Below are positions 1 to 8,716 of a stretch of DNA of 64,000 nt, piece after piece. The translations under genes were made by a program, and so were the position numbers. Within the stretch, counting starts at the first letter, position 1. Each line of letters starts with the position of its first letter. The DNA lies in assembly GCF_037201975.1 (NCBI RefSeq), contig NZ_CP147520.1, positions 4,712,001-4,776,000 on the forward strand, given 5' to 3'. The notes beneath the pieces are model-generated. The model saw only the letters and a program-made list of their open reading frames with translations. It did no database searches and was not told the DNA's origin. Origin of the DNA: Streptomyces sp. TG1A-60. GTDB taxonomy: Bacteria > Actinomycetota > Actinomycetes > Streptomycetales > Streptomycetaceae.

Positions 1-167
1 AGGCCACTGCGGCTCTTCCGTTCCGTTCGACTCGTGCGGGCGGGTGCGGTCTACGCGGATGTCCGCACAGGAGTCTTCCCAGGCGGCTTCTCAGACGTTC
101 TTCATGTGTTGAGGTAGACGCTAATCACTCGCTGACAGTTGGCTGGACAGGACCCGGGCGATCCGCC

Positions 168-195
168 ACGGCCGTAGGGAATCCCCTACGGCCGT
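168..195. terminator. Hairpin downstream of the MerR gene
   Basis: A perfect 12-bp stem (ACGGCCGTAGGG and its complement) closes over a 4-base loop. It lies about 35 bases beyond the stop codon of the minus-strand MerR gene and is the natural candidate for its terminator. There is no clear T tract, as is usual in Streptomyces. The rest of bases 1-230 shows no gene I can support. Confidence 0.6.
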
Positions 196-230
196 ACGAC
201 GGCCACGCGGGTCGGCGCGGATCCGCGCGG

Positions 231-1148
231 TCAGGACGCGACCGGGAACGCCACGTCGCACACCGGATCCTCGGGGCCCGCCGCCGCCCAGTCCGCGAAG
301 TAGATCTCGCGGCACGGGCCGACGACTTCGAGGCCCTGCTCGGCGATCCACCGCTCCACCGCCTCGAAGGCCGCGAGGATCTGCGGGTGGGCCACCTGGG
401 CCTTGGTGATCCGGGTGTACACGAGCCGCCCCGCCGGCTCCACGCGCACCCGGGTCGACCAGGCCCGCCCGTGCTTCGCCGCCCAGAGACGGGCGGCGGC
501 CCGGTCCGCCACCGGCACACACGACTCGGCGGGTCCGTCGCTCTCCATGGACACCTCGGAGTGGTACACGACGAACGGCGCGCCCGTGGTTCCGCCGCAG
601 GCCGCCGCGCCCTCCTCCAGCCGCCCCAGCGAGGCCCCGATCCACTCCGGCAACTCGTCCGCCAGTGTGTGCCGTGACTGCGTCAGCAGCACCTGCGAGG
701 CCGTGTCGACCGTTTCGACCGTGAATTGCCCGTATGCCCCTTCCGTGTTGCTCGCGCTGTTCACACCGTTCACACCGTTCACGCCGTTCATCGCAAGGTC
801 CCTTTCGGACAACCGTCCACGGAGGTAGGCGACGAGGGTCCGCTGGGACGCGAACCGTTCCTCGGCCCCGGCCCAGTACGCGGCGAGCAGGCCGGCGGCC
901 CGCTCGCCGTCCAGCTCGACGGCCGCCACGATCTCGGCGATCCGCGCGAGAGGCATGTCGAGCTGCCGCAGCAGGGCCACCAGACGGGCGCGTTCGGCCT
1001 GGCCGGCCCGGTAGTACCGGTAGCCGTTGACCTCGTCGACGTACGCGGGCGTGAGCAGCCCCAGCCGGTCGTACAGCCGCAGTGCCTTCGCCGACAGCCG
1101 CGTGCGGGCGGCGAAGGCACCGATGGCGAGCAGGTCGTGCGTGTCCAC
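231..1148 (-). CDS. MerR-family regulator with GyrI-like ligand-binding domain
   Basis: This is a probable effector-responsive transcription regulator of about 305 residues. The N-terminus (about residues 6-75) is a MerR winged helix with the typical AKALRLYDRLGLLTP and NGYRYY motifs. A coiled segment follows, then a C-terminal GyrI-like/AraC-effector-type domain from about residue 145. I chose the GTG at 1148 because GGAGGA lies 7 bases upstream. An in-frame GTG at 1166 also has a possible ribosome site. Between the two domains is a three-unit Asn-Gly-Val repeat. The family usually senses small hydrophobic molecules and activates nearby transport or resistance genes; no such target is obvious here. 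The gene is followed by a strong hairpin. Confidence 0.85.
   Translation of the reverse strand: MDTHDLLAIGAFAARTRLSAKALRLYDRLGLLTPAYVDEVNGYRYYRAGQAERARLVALLRQLDMPLARIAEIVAAVELDGERAAGLLAAYWAGAEERFASQRTLVAYLRGRLSERDLAMNGVNGVNGVNSASNTEGAYGQFTVETVDTASQVLLTQSRHTLADELPEWIGASLGRLEEGAAACGGTTGAPFVVYHSEVSMESDGPAESCVPVADRAAARLWAAKHGRAWSTRVRVEPAGRLVYTRITKAQVAHPQILAAFEAVERWIAEQGLEVVGPCREIYFADWAAAGPEDPVCDVAFPVAS
760..786. repeat. Three 9-bp tandem units inside the MerR gene
   Basis: Three consecutive units of TTCAC(A/G)CCG encode (Asn-Gly-Val)3 in the linker between the DNA-binding and effector domains. The unit length is a multiple of three, so gain or loss would change linker length without breaking the frame. 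Confidence 0.8.
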
Positions 1149-1253
1149 TGGGTCATCCTCCGTCACCGGGCGCCCTCCGCCCGGCGGGAGGGACGGTGCC
1201 CCTTGCCCCAGGGGCAAGGTCAACGGCGCACGGTCGGCGAGGGGAAGGCGTGG

Positions 1254-1760
1254 TCAGCCGATGGCCTTCTCCACGGCGGCGACCAGCTCCGCCGACTCGG
1301 GCTCGGTCTGCGGCGAGAAGCGGGCGACGACCGAGCCGTCACGGCCGATCAGGAACTTCTCGAAGTTCCAGCGGATGTCACCGGCGTGCCCCTCGGCGTC
1401 CGCGTGGCCCACCAGCCGCTCGTACAGCGCGTGCCGCCCCTCCCCGTTGACCTCGACCTTCTCGGTCATCGGGAAGGTCACCCCGTACGTCGCCGAGCAG
1501 AACTCCGCGATCTCCTCGGCCGACCCGGGCTCCTGCCCGAGGAACTGGTTGCACGGCACACCGAGCACGGTGAAGCCCTGCGCGGCGTAGCGCGCCTGGA
1601 GCGCTTCGAGGCCCGTGTACTGGGGGGTGAGACCGCACTTGGAGGCCACGTTCACCACGAGGACGGCCTGCCCGGCGTACTGCGCGAGGTCCGCGGGACC
1701 GCCCTTCAGGGCATCGATCCGGACGTCGAGGACGGAGGTACCGGCGTTGTCAGAAGTCAT
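1254..1760 (-). CDS. Glutathione peroxidase-family thiol peroxidase (Cys type)
   Basis: The 168-residue protein has the full length of bacterial glutathione peroxidase homologues, which reduce peroxides in the cytoplasm, usually with thioredoxin in actinobacteria. The active-site segment VNVASKCGLTPQY carries Cys42 where animal enzymes have selenocysteine. The other members of the catalytic tetrad are visible: Gln72 in PCNQFLGQ and Trp131-Asn132 in IRWNFEKF. The gene lies just downstream of the divergently unrelated MerR gene on the same strand, with about 100 bases between them, so it probably has its own promoter. Nothing looks degraded. Confidence 0.93.
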   Translation of the reverse strand: MTSDNAGTSVLDVRIDALKGGPADLAQYAGQAVLVVNVASKCGLTPQYTGLEALQARYAAQGFTVLGVPCNQFLGQEPGSAEEIAEFCSATYGVTFPMTEKVEVNGEGRHALYERLVGHADAEGHAGDIRWNFEKFLIGRDGSVVARFSPQTEPESAELVAAVEKAIG

Positions 1761-1928
1761 AAACGGATGCTATCTCCGGTCCCGCACGCTCCCTCCGGCC
1801 GGGTTCACGAACCGGCTGCCCGCGAGGGCCTCGGCGTTGACCTGCCACCAGCCCATGGGGTCCTCCCGCGTTTCGTGTGTGCGCGAAACACTACGGCGGG
1901 CCGGCGGAAGGCCTGAAAATCATGGCTC

Positions 1929-2204
1929 ATGCGCAGCTATCAAGCCCTGTCCCTGACCCCGCCCGAACTCGCCGGCCACGCCCTGGGGTTGCACTCCGCC
2001 GGGATGCTCACCCTGCAGGGGGTGAGCGCGGCTCTCGCGGGCGGGGTGGCCCAACTGACCTCGCCGGGGGCGGCGATGACGTTGCTGGCGGGGGCTTCGG
2101 TGGCGGTGACGCTGGCGCTGTGGAGGCCGGCCCGCCGCTCCCGCCCGGCTCCGACCCGTGCCGACCGGGCCGGAGCCGGGCGGGAGCCGACTGCCCCTTC
2201 CTGA
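1929..2204 (+). pseudogene. C-terminal remnant of an MFS transporter
   Basis: About 70 residues resemble the last two transmembrane helices of an actinobacterial major facilitator protein (for example GLHSAGMLTLQGVSAALAGG followed by a TSPGAAMTLLAGASVAVTLAL segment). No N-terminal part is present upstream, where the glutathione peroxidase gene lies in the opposite direction. It is best read as a leftover 3' end rather than a functional 91-residue protein. The family assignment is from memory of the family pattern. Confidence 0.5.
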
Positions 2205-2348
2205 CCGGCACGAGGGGCGCCCTCCCGGACGGGAAGGCTCCGGCGCTCGGGGCGTCCACGGTGCCCAGCCGCCCCCCGCCGGGCCGGGCGCGGGGAACCG
2301 GGAAGAACGAGAACCAGCGAACGCGCAGCTGACCCGCTCAGGGTTTTG

Positions 2349-2639
2349 TCATGACTGATACGGCTGTCGCTGCGGCTGACCGTACTGCTGGCCGCCGGGA
2401 CCACCCCTGCCCTGCGCCTGGAGCTGTTCGGCCTGTTCGGCGCTCACTTTCTGCTCGGCGCCGCAGAAGGTGCACTGCGTCTGGTACTTCGTCGAGACCG
2501 GGAACAGCGGCACGAAGAACAGCGTGAACTTCGTGACCCGCTTCCTGAGGGTGTGCGCGGCGGGATTCCCGCACTGCCCGCACACCAGCGTCAGTATCGC
2601 GAGCTGGTACAGGTATCCCTTGGTGCCAAAAATGATCAC
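2349..2639 (-). CDS. Small zinc-ribbon domain protein
   Basis: The 96-residue protein has two CxxC knuckles (CGQC near residue 20 and CTFC near residue 57), which together form a zinc ribbon. Between them is a hydrophobic stretch (LFFVPLFPVSTKY). The C-terminus is rich in Gln, Gly and Pro. Proteins of this type are common in Streptomyces and are annotated only as zinc-ribbon proteins; their role is unknown. The gene stands alone, with remnants of other genes on both sides. Confidence 0.8.
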   Translation of the reverse strand: MIIFGTKGYLYQLAILTLVCGQCGNPAAHTLRKRVTKFTLFFVPLFPVSTKYQTQCTFCGAEQKVSAEQAEQLQAQGRGGPGGQQYGQPQRQPYQS

Positions 2640-2779
2640 GATCTCGATCCTTCCCGGGGGTGCCTACCGACACACTGTCCTCCAGTGTGCCTGTCCCTGA
2701 TCAGGTTCGTCCGGTTCGCGCCGGGGTTCCCGCCCCGGCGGGTGCGGGTGGCACCGGCGGTCCGTAGCCCGGAACGGGC

Positions 2780-3096
2780 GGTGGCGGCATGGTGTCTGGA
2801 CGTGCGCCCGGCGCGGCCGTCCTCCTCGGCGAAGACCGCCAAGCGCACACCCTGCTGCCCGTGAAGGGCGACCAGCCCACCGTGCACGGCAGTTGAGGAC
2901 GCCGCCCTGGAGGCAGGTCCCCGTGCTGGACCGCTCCCACGACCGCGGGCACGGCCGCGAGGAGATCCGCGAAGCCAAGGTCGTCACCGTCGACGGGCTG
3001 CTGTTCCCCCACACCTGCCAGGCGGTACGCGTCCGCCGCAAGCGCCGCCGCATCGGCGCGAAGAAGCGGCAGGCCGAGACCGTCGGGCTCACTTGA
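2780..3096 (+). pseudogene. ISAs1-family transposase remnant
   Basis: Two adjacent frames match consecutive parts of an ISAs1-type (DDE) transposase. One frame gives VKGDQPTVHG, like the family motif VKANQPTLH. The next gives a run with PVLDRSHDRGHGREEIR and VVTVDGLLFPH, ending near ETVGLT. A stop and a frameshift at about 2894 separate them. The catalytic N-terminal half is missing, so this is a dead fragment. Assignment is from recognised family motifs. Confidence 0.65.
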
Positions 3097-3385
3097 GGGC
3101 AAGGCGGGCCCTGGGACCTCACAGGTACCCGGGACCGCCGCGCCGCCCCTAACGTCCCACTCAAGGGCGCACCGCCGGTGCGGACAGCCGTTCGGGGCAG
3201 GAGGGGAACCGGGCCGCACCTGAAGACGACAGCCGTCGGCGCGGCCATGGCCGGTTCGGGGACCGGGCGCGAACCGCTCAGAGCATGCGGTCCGGTGTCA
3301 CTGATGTGACACCCGGGAGTCGGCTGATCGCGCTCGCGGAGGGGCTGCTTCGACGACTGTGAGAAAAACATGCGAGAGGGGGATC

Positions 3386-4327
3386 TTGCTGTCCGGAAAT
3401 CGTTCTTCAGCTGCCAGGGATCTACTCGGTGCGGCGGCCATGGTTGCGACGCTGATCGCGGTTGTCGGCATTTCCGGCTGCGGGGTGACCACCTCTTCGG
3501 AACAGCATGAGTCAGTACGGCCTGAGGGCCGGCTGCGGGAACTGACCGCGGCCGAGGAAGTCGTGGTCGACAGGGCCGAACAGCTACTCGTCAAGAAGTG
3601 CATGGAGCAAGCGGGCTTCCAGTTCTGGGTCACGGGGGTGGAGAGCGCCGCGAGCCGAAAAGCTTCGGCATTCGTACTTGACGATGTCAGCTGGGCGAAT
3701 AAACATGGCTATGGTGGGCAGTTCAGGCGGGACGCTGAAGAAGCCCGGCGAAACGGCCCGAATGGCAGTTATGTGAATTCGCTGACACGGGAAGAGCGCG
3801 TCCGCTACAGGACGGCGCTCGACGGCACACCGTCCAGTGGCGTGGTGTCGGCCGCGTTGCCGGGAGGCGGCACTGTCAAGACGCCTCGCGACAGTTGCCA
3901 CGTCAGGGCGAAGGGCCAACTCTACGGCGACTTCAAGACCTGGTTCCGCGTCGAGAAGATCGCCACGAATCTCACCCCTCTGTATGTTCCGGATCTTTCC
4001 AAGGACAAGCGATTCACGAAAGCACTCGCGGCGTGGTCGCTGTGCATGGAAGGCAAAGGTATGGATTACGCCGACCCGTTTGAGGTCCGCGCGGAACTCG
4101 ACCTTCTCACTGAAGGGTTGAGTGACGCCGCGGCCCATGCCGTAGAAGTAGAACTTGCGGTGGATGAGGCGGAATGCGCCAAAGAGTCGTCTCTCGCGGA
4201 AACGGCCCGGACACTGGAAGGCGAATACCGCGCGAAGAAAACCCGTCGCTACGGTGAGGAAATAGCTGCCTTCCAGCGTATGCGACTGGCCGCGTTGGAT
4301 CGCGCCAAGGACATCGTCGGCGCCTGA
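3386..4327 (+). CDS. Secreted lipoprotein of unknown function
   Basis: The protein begins with a hydrophobic signal segment ending in a lipobox (VVGISGC), so it should be lipid-anchored outside the membrane. The mature part is hydrophilic and has two similar Cys-containing segments (KKCMEQAGFQFW and LCMEGKGMDYADP). This pattern is seen in many uncharacterised Streptomyces lipoproteins. I prefer the TTG at 3386 because AGAGGGGGA lies just upstream. The GTG at 3359 would add nine residues and has a poorly placed ribosome site. The gene is somewhat richer in A and T than its neighbours. No function can be assigned. Confidence 0.75.
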   Translation: MLSGNRSSAARDLLGAAAMVATLIAVVGISGCGVTTSSEQHESVRPEGRLRELTAAEEVVVDRAEQLLVKKCMEQAGFQFWVTGVESAASRKASAFVLDDVSWANKHGYGGQFRRDAEEARRNGPNGSYVNSLTREERVRYRTALDGTPSSGVVSAALPGGGTVKTPRDSCHVRAKGQLYGDFKTWFRVEKIATNLTPLYVPDLSKDKRFTKALAAWSLCMEGKGMDYADPFEVRAELDLLTEGLSDAAAHAVEVELAVDEAECAKESSLAETARTLEGEYRAKKTRRYGEEIAAFQRMRLAALDRAKDIVGA

Positions 4328-4440
4328 TCCCGGCTCCCGCTGGAAACTTCCGGGCGTCCGGAAGTTTCCGCGAACCCAAGATTTCCGCAGCTGTCATTCT
4401 GCGGGACGTCCCTGTCTGCAACATGACGCAAGGAGGACAC

Positions 4441-4914
4441 GTGCGTAAGACAACCGCCGCACTCGCGGCTCTCGGTGCCGCGGTACTCGGGGTGCTCGTC
4501 CCCACCGGTACCGCGAACGCGGCCACCGCGTGTGACAACGCGTGGCACAGCCTGCCGGCAGGCAGCATGGCTGCCTACCAGCACATCAACTGTGGGGGCG
4601 CTCTCCTGGGCCGGACGCCGGGCGACGACTCGAACTGGGGCAACGGCCAGGGTGCCTTTCAGGGCAGTGACACCAACAGGGCAAGCTCGGTCCTGAACGC
4701 GGGGACGACCCACGACACGTCCTGGCACGCGGTCCAGTTCTTCAACGGAACGGGTACCGACTGGGCCGGCGGGTCCAGCTGCCTCAAGAGGAGCGAGTTC
4801 TACGCCAGCAACCTGACCGACGACTACTTCACCAGCGGTCACGTCATCAACGACGCCATCAGCTCACACAGATGGGTGCCCGAGTCCTACTGCGGGGGCC
4901 GGTTCATGACCTGA
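4441..4914 (+). CDS. Secreted peptidase-inhibitor I36-like protein
   Basis: A GTG start with AGGAGG upstream opens a 157-residue protein. It has a clear signal peptide ending at a TANA-AT cleavage site. The mature protein carries Cys residues and aromatic/Gly-rich strands (YQHINCGGALLG, VQFFNGTGTDWAGG). This resembles the beta/gamma-crystallin-like fold of the Streptomyces metalloproteinase inhibitor family I36. The family link is by general pattern, so the inhibitory activity is an inference. The gene stands alone and is followed by a strong hairpin. Confidence 0.7.
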   Translation: MRKTTAALAALGAAVLGVLVPTGTANAATACDNAWHSLPAGSMAAYQHINCGGALLGRTPGDDSNWGNGQGAFQGSDTNRASSVLNAGTTHDTSWHAVQFFNGTGTDWAGGSSCLKRSEFYASNLTDDYFTSGHVINDAISSHRWVPESYCGGRFMT

Positions 4915-4943
4915 CCAACGCGCCCGCAGCGGCGCGCGACGAA

Positions 4944-4979
4944 CCTGTGCCTCGCTCCCCTGTGGGGGCGGGGCACAGG
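4944..4979. terminator. Hairpin after the secreted protein gene
   Basis: The arms CCTGTGCC(T)CGC(T)CCCC and their near-complement close over TGTG. The hairpin lies about 30 bases after the stop at 4914, between two convergent genes. Confidence 0.6.
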
Positions 4980-5000
4980 CACGTCACCCGCACCCCGGCG

Positions 5001-5038
5001 GAGCCCCCCGACCAGGCCTGCGGCGGCTCGGGGGGCTC
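5001..5038. terminator. Hairpin at the end of the kinase gene
   Basis: A perfect 11-bp stem (GAGCCCCCCGA and its complement) begins at the stop codon of the minus-strand kinase gene. It probably ends that transcript. Confidence 0.6.
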
Positions 5039-6491
5039 AGGAGCTGCTGCTGCCCGGCCTGGCGCCGTCCCCGCACGTGGGCAGCGAGGTCGGCTCCTGT
5101 CTGGTGCGGACGGCCGGGAACCAGGCGTATCCGGACGGCTCCTCGGTGACCCGCACCCGGTACCAGCGCGTGGTGCCCACTCCGGTCTCGTCGGCCACCC
5201 AGTCCCCGTCGTACACCACGCAGTCGGCCCGCAACACATCCCCGTGCCATATCCGCTGCTCGGAGACATTGCCTGCCTGGTACTTCTCGTACGGGTCCAG
5301 GGCCAGGCCCATGCTGCAGGCACGCAGCCGCTCGATCTGGTTCCGGCACGGCGCCTCGATGTTGTAGACGGTGATCCGCGCCGTGGTGTCGGCCTTCGCG
5401 GGGTTGCCTCCATCCCGTGCGGAGAACCACCACCAGCCTCCGGCGGTTCCGGCAGCCAGTACGGCGGCGGCCGTCACCGCGGAGACCGCGAGCCGCCGGG
5501 GCCGGGTGCGCCGACGCCGGGCGTCTGTGTCGGACAACTCGCGAGCCAGGGCCAACAGCTGGTCGGCGGTGGCCGGCGACCGGCCTGCGTGGTCGGGGGC
5601 AAGACAGCGGGTGACGAAGTCCCGCCAGGCGTCGTCGAGACCGGGGTGCAGGCGCAGCGGCGCTCTTCCGGAGGCGTACTCCCGGGCCGCGGCGGTGCGT
5701 GCCCCAGCGGTGGCACCGGCGAAGGGCAGGGTCCCCCCGGTGAGGATCTGGTGCGCGGTGACGCCCAGCGCCCAGATGTCGGCTGTGGGGCGCACCGGGA
5801 CTCCACGCTCGCCGAGCCCGTCCTGCCAACGCTCCGGCGGCAGGTAGTCCGGCGATCCGAGGGGCGGCGCATATCCGTGGGTGCCGTCCAGCCGGGAGAC
5901 CAGGCCGAAGTCGGCCAGGCGGACCGAGCCATCGGGCATGATCAGCACATTGGCCGGCTTGAGGTCGCCGTGCACCCAGCCCTCCGCGTGAAGGTGGGCG
6001 AGGCCCTCGCAGATCTCCATGACCGTCCGTGCGGCGTCCGTGAGCGGCGCCGAACCCGATGCCGCGTCGAGCTCGTCCTGCAGGCTGCCTGCGGCACGTT
6101 CCATGACCAGGACGACGGCGCCGTCCAGTTCGGGCTGCTCCTCGTCGGTCACCACCAGGGTCTCCAGGATCCGGATGAGCCGGTCGTGGTCGGCGTTCCG
6201 GCTGAACTCCACCTCGCGCCGGGCCAGTTCCTGTAACTGGCGGGAGCGGCCCGGTCCCAGTGCGGCTGTGGGCACGAACTTCAGGGCCACCTCGGCCGGT
6301 GGCGATCCGGCCGTCTCGCCGTCGGGTCCCTCGTCGAGGGCCTCCCGTCGTGCGGCGTAAACGCTTCCCCAGTTGCCGGACGCGAGGGGGGAGACCACTT
6401 CCCACCGCCCCACCCGGTAGCCCGTCGGTACGGCGACCGCCCAGTCGCCGCCTGCTCCGGTGTCGCGCGGCCTGGCGGCCCCGGTGGTCAT
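5037..6491 (-). CDS. Membrane-anchored Ser/Thr protein kinase
   Basis: The protein has 484 residues. An N-terminal Hanks-type kinase domain spans about residues 28-310. It has a glycine-rich loop near LASGNWGSVYAA, Lys71, the catalytic loop HGDLKPAN (174-181) and DFG (194-196). The catalytic loop has Gly where most kinases have Arg, so this is a non-RD kinase, less likely to need activation-loop phosphorylation. A single membrane helix lies at about 334-356. It is followed by a small extracytoplasmic domain with several Cys residues, probably disulfide-bonded, that may sense a ligand. The start ATG overlaps the stop of the upstream FHA-like gene (ATGA), so the two are translationally coupled. 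Confidence 0.9.
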   Translation of the reverse strand: MTTGAARPRDTGAGGDWAVAVPTGYRVGRWEVVSPLASGNWGSVYAARREALDEGPDGETAGSPPAEVALKFVPTAALGPGRSRQLQELARREVEFSRNADHDRLIRILETLVVTDEEQPELDGAVVLVMERAAGSLQDELDAASGSAPLTDAARTVMEICEGLAHLHAEGWVHGDLKPANVLIMPDGSVRLADFGLVSRLDGTHGYAPPLGSPDYLPPERWQDGLGERGVPVRPTADIWALGVTAHQILTGGTLPFAGATAGARTAAAREYASGRAPLRLHPGLDDAWRDFVTRCLAPDHAGRSPATADQLLALARELSDTDARRRRTRPRRLAVSAVTAAAVLAAGTAGGWWWFSARDGGNPAKADTTARITVYNIEAPCRNQIERLRACSMGLALDPYEKYQAGNVSEQRIWHGDVLRADCVVYDGDWVADETGVGTTRWYRVRVTEEPSGYAWFPAVRTRQEPTSLPTCGDGARPGSSSS

Positions 6492-7402
6492 GCGGAGCCC
6501 TCCGCCACCGCGGTCCGTCCCGCCTGGCGTTCCCTCGCCGCGGCTCCTCGCGGAGGCAGCAGTGACAGATGTTCCTCCCCGACCAGCCCGAAGCGCAGGG
6601 CGGTCGACACCAGCGTCTCCCGCTTCCAGCTCAGCCCGGCGGCGCCCGAACCGGGAGGCCGCAGCCGCAGCTTGGTGCCGGCCAGGTAGTCGATGTGGAA
6701 GTCCACGGCGGTCGTGCTGAGGTCCTGGTGGTCCGGATGCCGCCGCAGCCGGGCCACGACATTGGCTGTCGAGGGGACCCCAGCGGTGGAGGCGTCCCGC
6801 AGACGCGGCTCGCAGAGCGCCACCAGCACCTTGAAGTAGGTCGCGGCGGGGTCCAGGGAGAAGGGGTTCGTGGTCACGGTGCCCCGCTCCACGGTTTCCG
6901 CACGTCCCTCCAGGTGGCTGTGGCAAGGGGCGAAGACCTGAAAGCCGACGGTGCCGCCACGGGTCGCCACCACCACCCTGCTGAACTCGAACGGGATCGG
7001 GGCGGCCAGCCGACCGGGCGGGATCCGGATGAACTCACCGGCGCCCTCGGGGTTCTCCACCAGCAGGCTGGAGCCGCCGCTGAGGTTGCTCAGCTGCCAG
7101 TAGCAGTCGACGGCCAGGATCTCCCCGGCCAGCCGGGGCACTGCCGGATCCGGTAGGGCGATGTTTACGGGGCACTCCGGAATGCCGCGGCCGAAGCGCG
7201 CCTTCTGCCCGGGGAGCAACGACAGGGAGCGCGCCTGGGGCTCAGGGCCGTCCGTAGCCAGGGCGGGTAAGTGGACCAGCACCGTCTCCAACCGATCCTC
7301 CGTTGTGTTCTGCTTCCGATGCCTGACCGGCGTCTGCGCGCCTGTAGCGGGAGCCGTATGCACTTCAGGCGTGCACCTGACAGATTGCTGCACCACCGTC
7401 AC
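6488..7402 (-). CDS. FHA-domain protein, partner of the adjacent kinase
   Basis: The protein is about 304 residues. An FHA-type phosphothreonine-binding segment runs roughly from residue 55 to 165 (ARFGRGIPECPVNIALPD then PRLAGEI). A C-terminal helical region, possibly a winged helix, lies around 185-275. It is translationally coupled to the downstream kinase through ATGA, so it is a likely phospho-dependent partner or substrate. The start is uncertain: the GTG at 7402 has no good ribosome site, and the first 40 residues look low-complexity, so a downstream start is possible. The FHA call rests on the FGRG motif and the spacing of the conserved strand, so it is moderately sure. Confidence 0.7.
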   Translation of the reverse strand: MTVVQQSVRCTPEVHTAPATGAQTPVRHRKQNTTEDRLETVLVHLPALATDGPEPQARSLSLLPGQKARFGRGIPECPVNIALPDPAVPRLAGEILAVDCYWQLSNLSGGSSLLVENPEGAGEFIRIPPGRLAAPIPFEFSRVVVATRGGTVGFQVFAPCHSHLEGRAETVERGTVTTNPFSLDPAATYFKVLVALCEPRLRDASTAGVPSTANVVARLRRHPDHQDLSTTAVDFHIDYLAGTKLRLRPPGSGAAGLSWKRETLVSTALRFGLVGEEHLSLLPPRGAAARERQAGRTAVAEGSA

Positions 7403-7564
7403 ACAACGGCGTCCGTCGCGAAATCGTTACCGGTCCGGAAGTGAGCGCGACCGTCACGCAATGCGCACCTTCGGCATGTATTTCCGTTTTTATGGGGCTA
7501 TTTGCTTTTGTGTCCGAGGTGAGGGGTTACGCGTAGGGGAGCGACAGGAGTAAGGAGAGCGCTA

Positions 7565-8314
7565 ATGATCACTCGAGAGCAGATCCCTACTGTGCTGGAT
7601 CACCCCGTCTACGACGCGGACGGCAACAAGATCGGTGACACCAAGCACGTCTTCTTCGACGATGTAACCGGTGAGCCCGAATGGGTGAGCGTGAAGACCG
7701 GCCTGTTCGGCACCAGCGAGTCGTTCGTGCCCATCCACGACGGGACTGTGGTGAAGGACCACCTGGAAGTGCCCTACCCCAAGGACACGGTCAGGGACGC
7801 ACCGAACGTCGACGTCGACGCCGGCGGACATCTGTCCGTGGAGGAGGAGCACCGTCTCTACGAGCACTACGGCATCGACTGGGCCACCACCGCGCAGACC
7901 GGGACCGCTGCCGGGACAGAGCGTGCCGGCGACGACGCGATGACGCGCTCCGAGGAGCAGATGCACGTGGGTGTCGAACGCCGGGAAACCGGCCGGGCGC
8001 GCCTGCGCAAGTACGTCGTCACCGAGGAGGTCCAGAAGACCGTCCCCGTACGCCACGAAGAAGTCCGTGTCGAGCGCGAGCCGATCACCGACGCCGACCG
8101 GGACGCGGCCATGTCCGGCCCCGACATCTCCGAGGCCGAACACGAGGTGACCCTCCACGAAGAGCGCCCCGTCGTGGAGACGGAAACCGTCCCCGTCGAA
8201 CGCGTCCGGCTGGGCACCGAGGAGCGTACCGACGAAGAAACCGCCCATGGCGAGGTCCGCAAGGAGCGGATCGAGACCGATCTCCCCGACGAGACCGACC
8301 AGAGTGACCGGTGA
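7565..8314 (+). CDS. PRC-barrel and DUF2382 (YsnF/AvaK-type) stress protein
   Basis: The 249-residue protein has an N-terminal PRC-barrel (about residues 5-80, with YDADGNKIGDTKHVFFDD). A charged linker leads to a C-terminal DUF2382 domain (about 125-225) with ERRETGRARLRKYVVTEEV and VPVRHEEVRVEREPI. Proteins of this architecture are common in actinobacteria and linked to general stress responses; their biochemical role is unknown. The ATG is preceded by AAGGAG. About 160 bases of intergenic DNA upstream contain a GGGGTTACG element that loosely resembles a sigma-B-type -10 region, but the match is imperfect. Confidence 0.9.
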   Translation: MITREQIPTVLDHPVYDADGNKIGDTKHVFFDDVTGEPEWVSVKTGLFGTSESFVPIHDGTVVKDHLEVPYPKDTVRDAPNVDVDAGGHLSVEEEHRLYEHYGIDWATTAQTGTAAGTERAGDDAMTRSEEQMHVGVERRETGRARLRKYVVTEEVQKTVPVRHEEVRVEREPITDADRDAAMSGPDISEAEHEVTLHEERPVVETETVPVERVRLGTEERTDEETAHGEVRKERIETDLPDETDQSDR

Positions 8315-8541
8315 CCGGATCCTCCGCCAGTTCAGCGGGTCGCCGGCGACGGAGGCGCACGGGGCACGTTCCCCTGGGCAACTCGTCCTCGACGGACGAG
8401 GGCGACGCCCGGGAGGAACTGCTGACCGTGGACGTCGATGACGCCGACGTCCTGCAGGGCCTGTTGCAGAGCACCGAGACCGTCCCCTGCGACGTCGGCC
8501 GCCACGCCCTGACCCTCGGCGTCGCCCCCGTCAGCGGTTGA
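8311..8541 (+). CDS. Possible small hypothetical protein
   Basis: A GTG that overlaps the stop of the DUF2382 gene (GTGA) opens a 76-residue frame. It is Arg/Ser-rich at first and acidic later (TVDVDDADVLQGLLQ). The overlap is the main reason to list it. I recognise no domain, and it could be a chance frame or the end of a decayed gene. Confidence 0.3.
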   Translation: MTGSSASSAGRRRRRRTGHVPLGNSSSTDEGDAREELLTVDVDDADVLQGLLQSTETVPCDVGRHALTLGVAPVSG

Positions 8542-8676
8542 ACCAGCTGCCACACTTGCTCAGCAGGTTCCGAAGAGTGACGGAAGGGCGCCGAGCGGAC
8601 GATCAACAAGGCTCCGCGTAATGACCGCCAGGCAGGTCCCGGGGGCGCGTGGTGGCACGGTGTCGGGCACGACGGG

Positions 8677-8716
8677 AGGGCCGGCCAACGGAGGTGAATC
8701 CTCCTGGACCGGCCCT
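8677..8716. terminator. Imperfect hairpin, possible terminator
   Basis: AGGGCCGG(C)C...GGAGG pairs with its near-complement around a TGAAT loop. It could end the DUF2382 transcript, though it lies 360 bases beyond that stop. Confidence 0.4.

Noticed and set aside
1254..1760. Selenoprotein glutathione peroxidase
   Set aside because: Position 42 is an ordinary Cys codon; there is no in-frame TGA.
7500..7564. Sigma-B promoter for the DUF2382 gene
   Set aside because: A GGGGTTACG element is present but the consensus GGGTAY is interrupted and no properly spaced -35 element is seen, so I did not list it as a feature.
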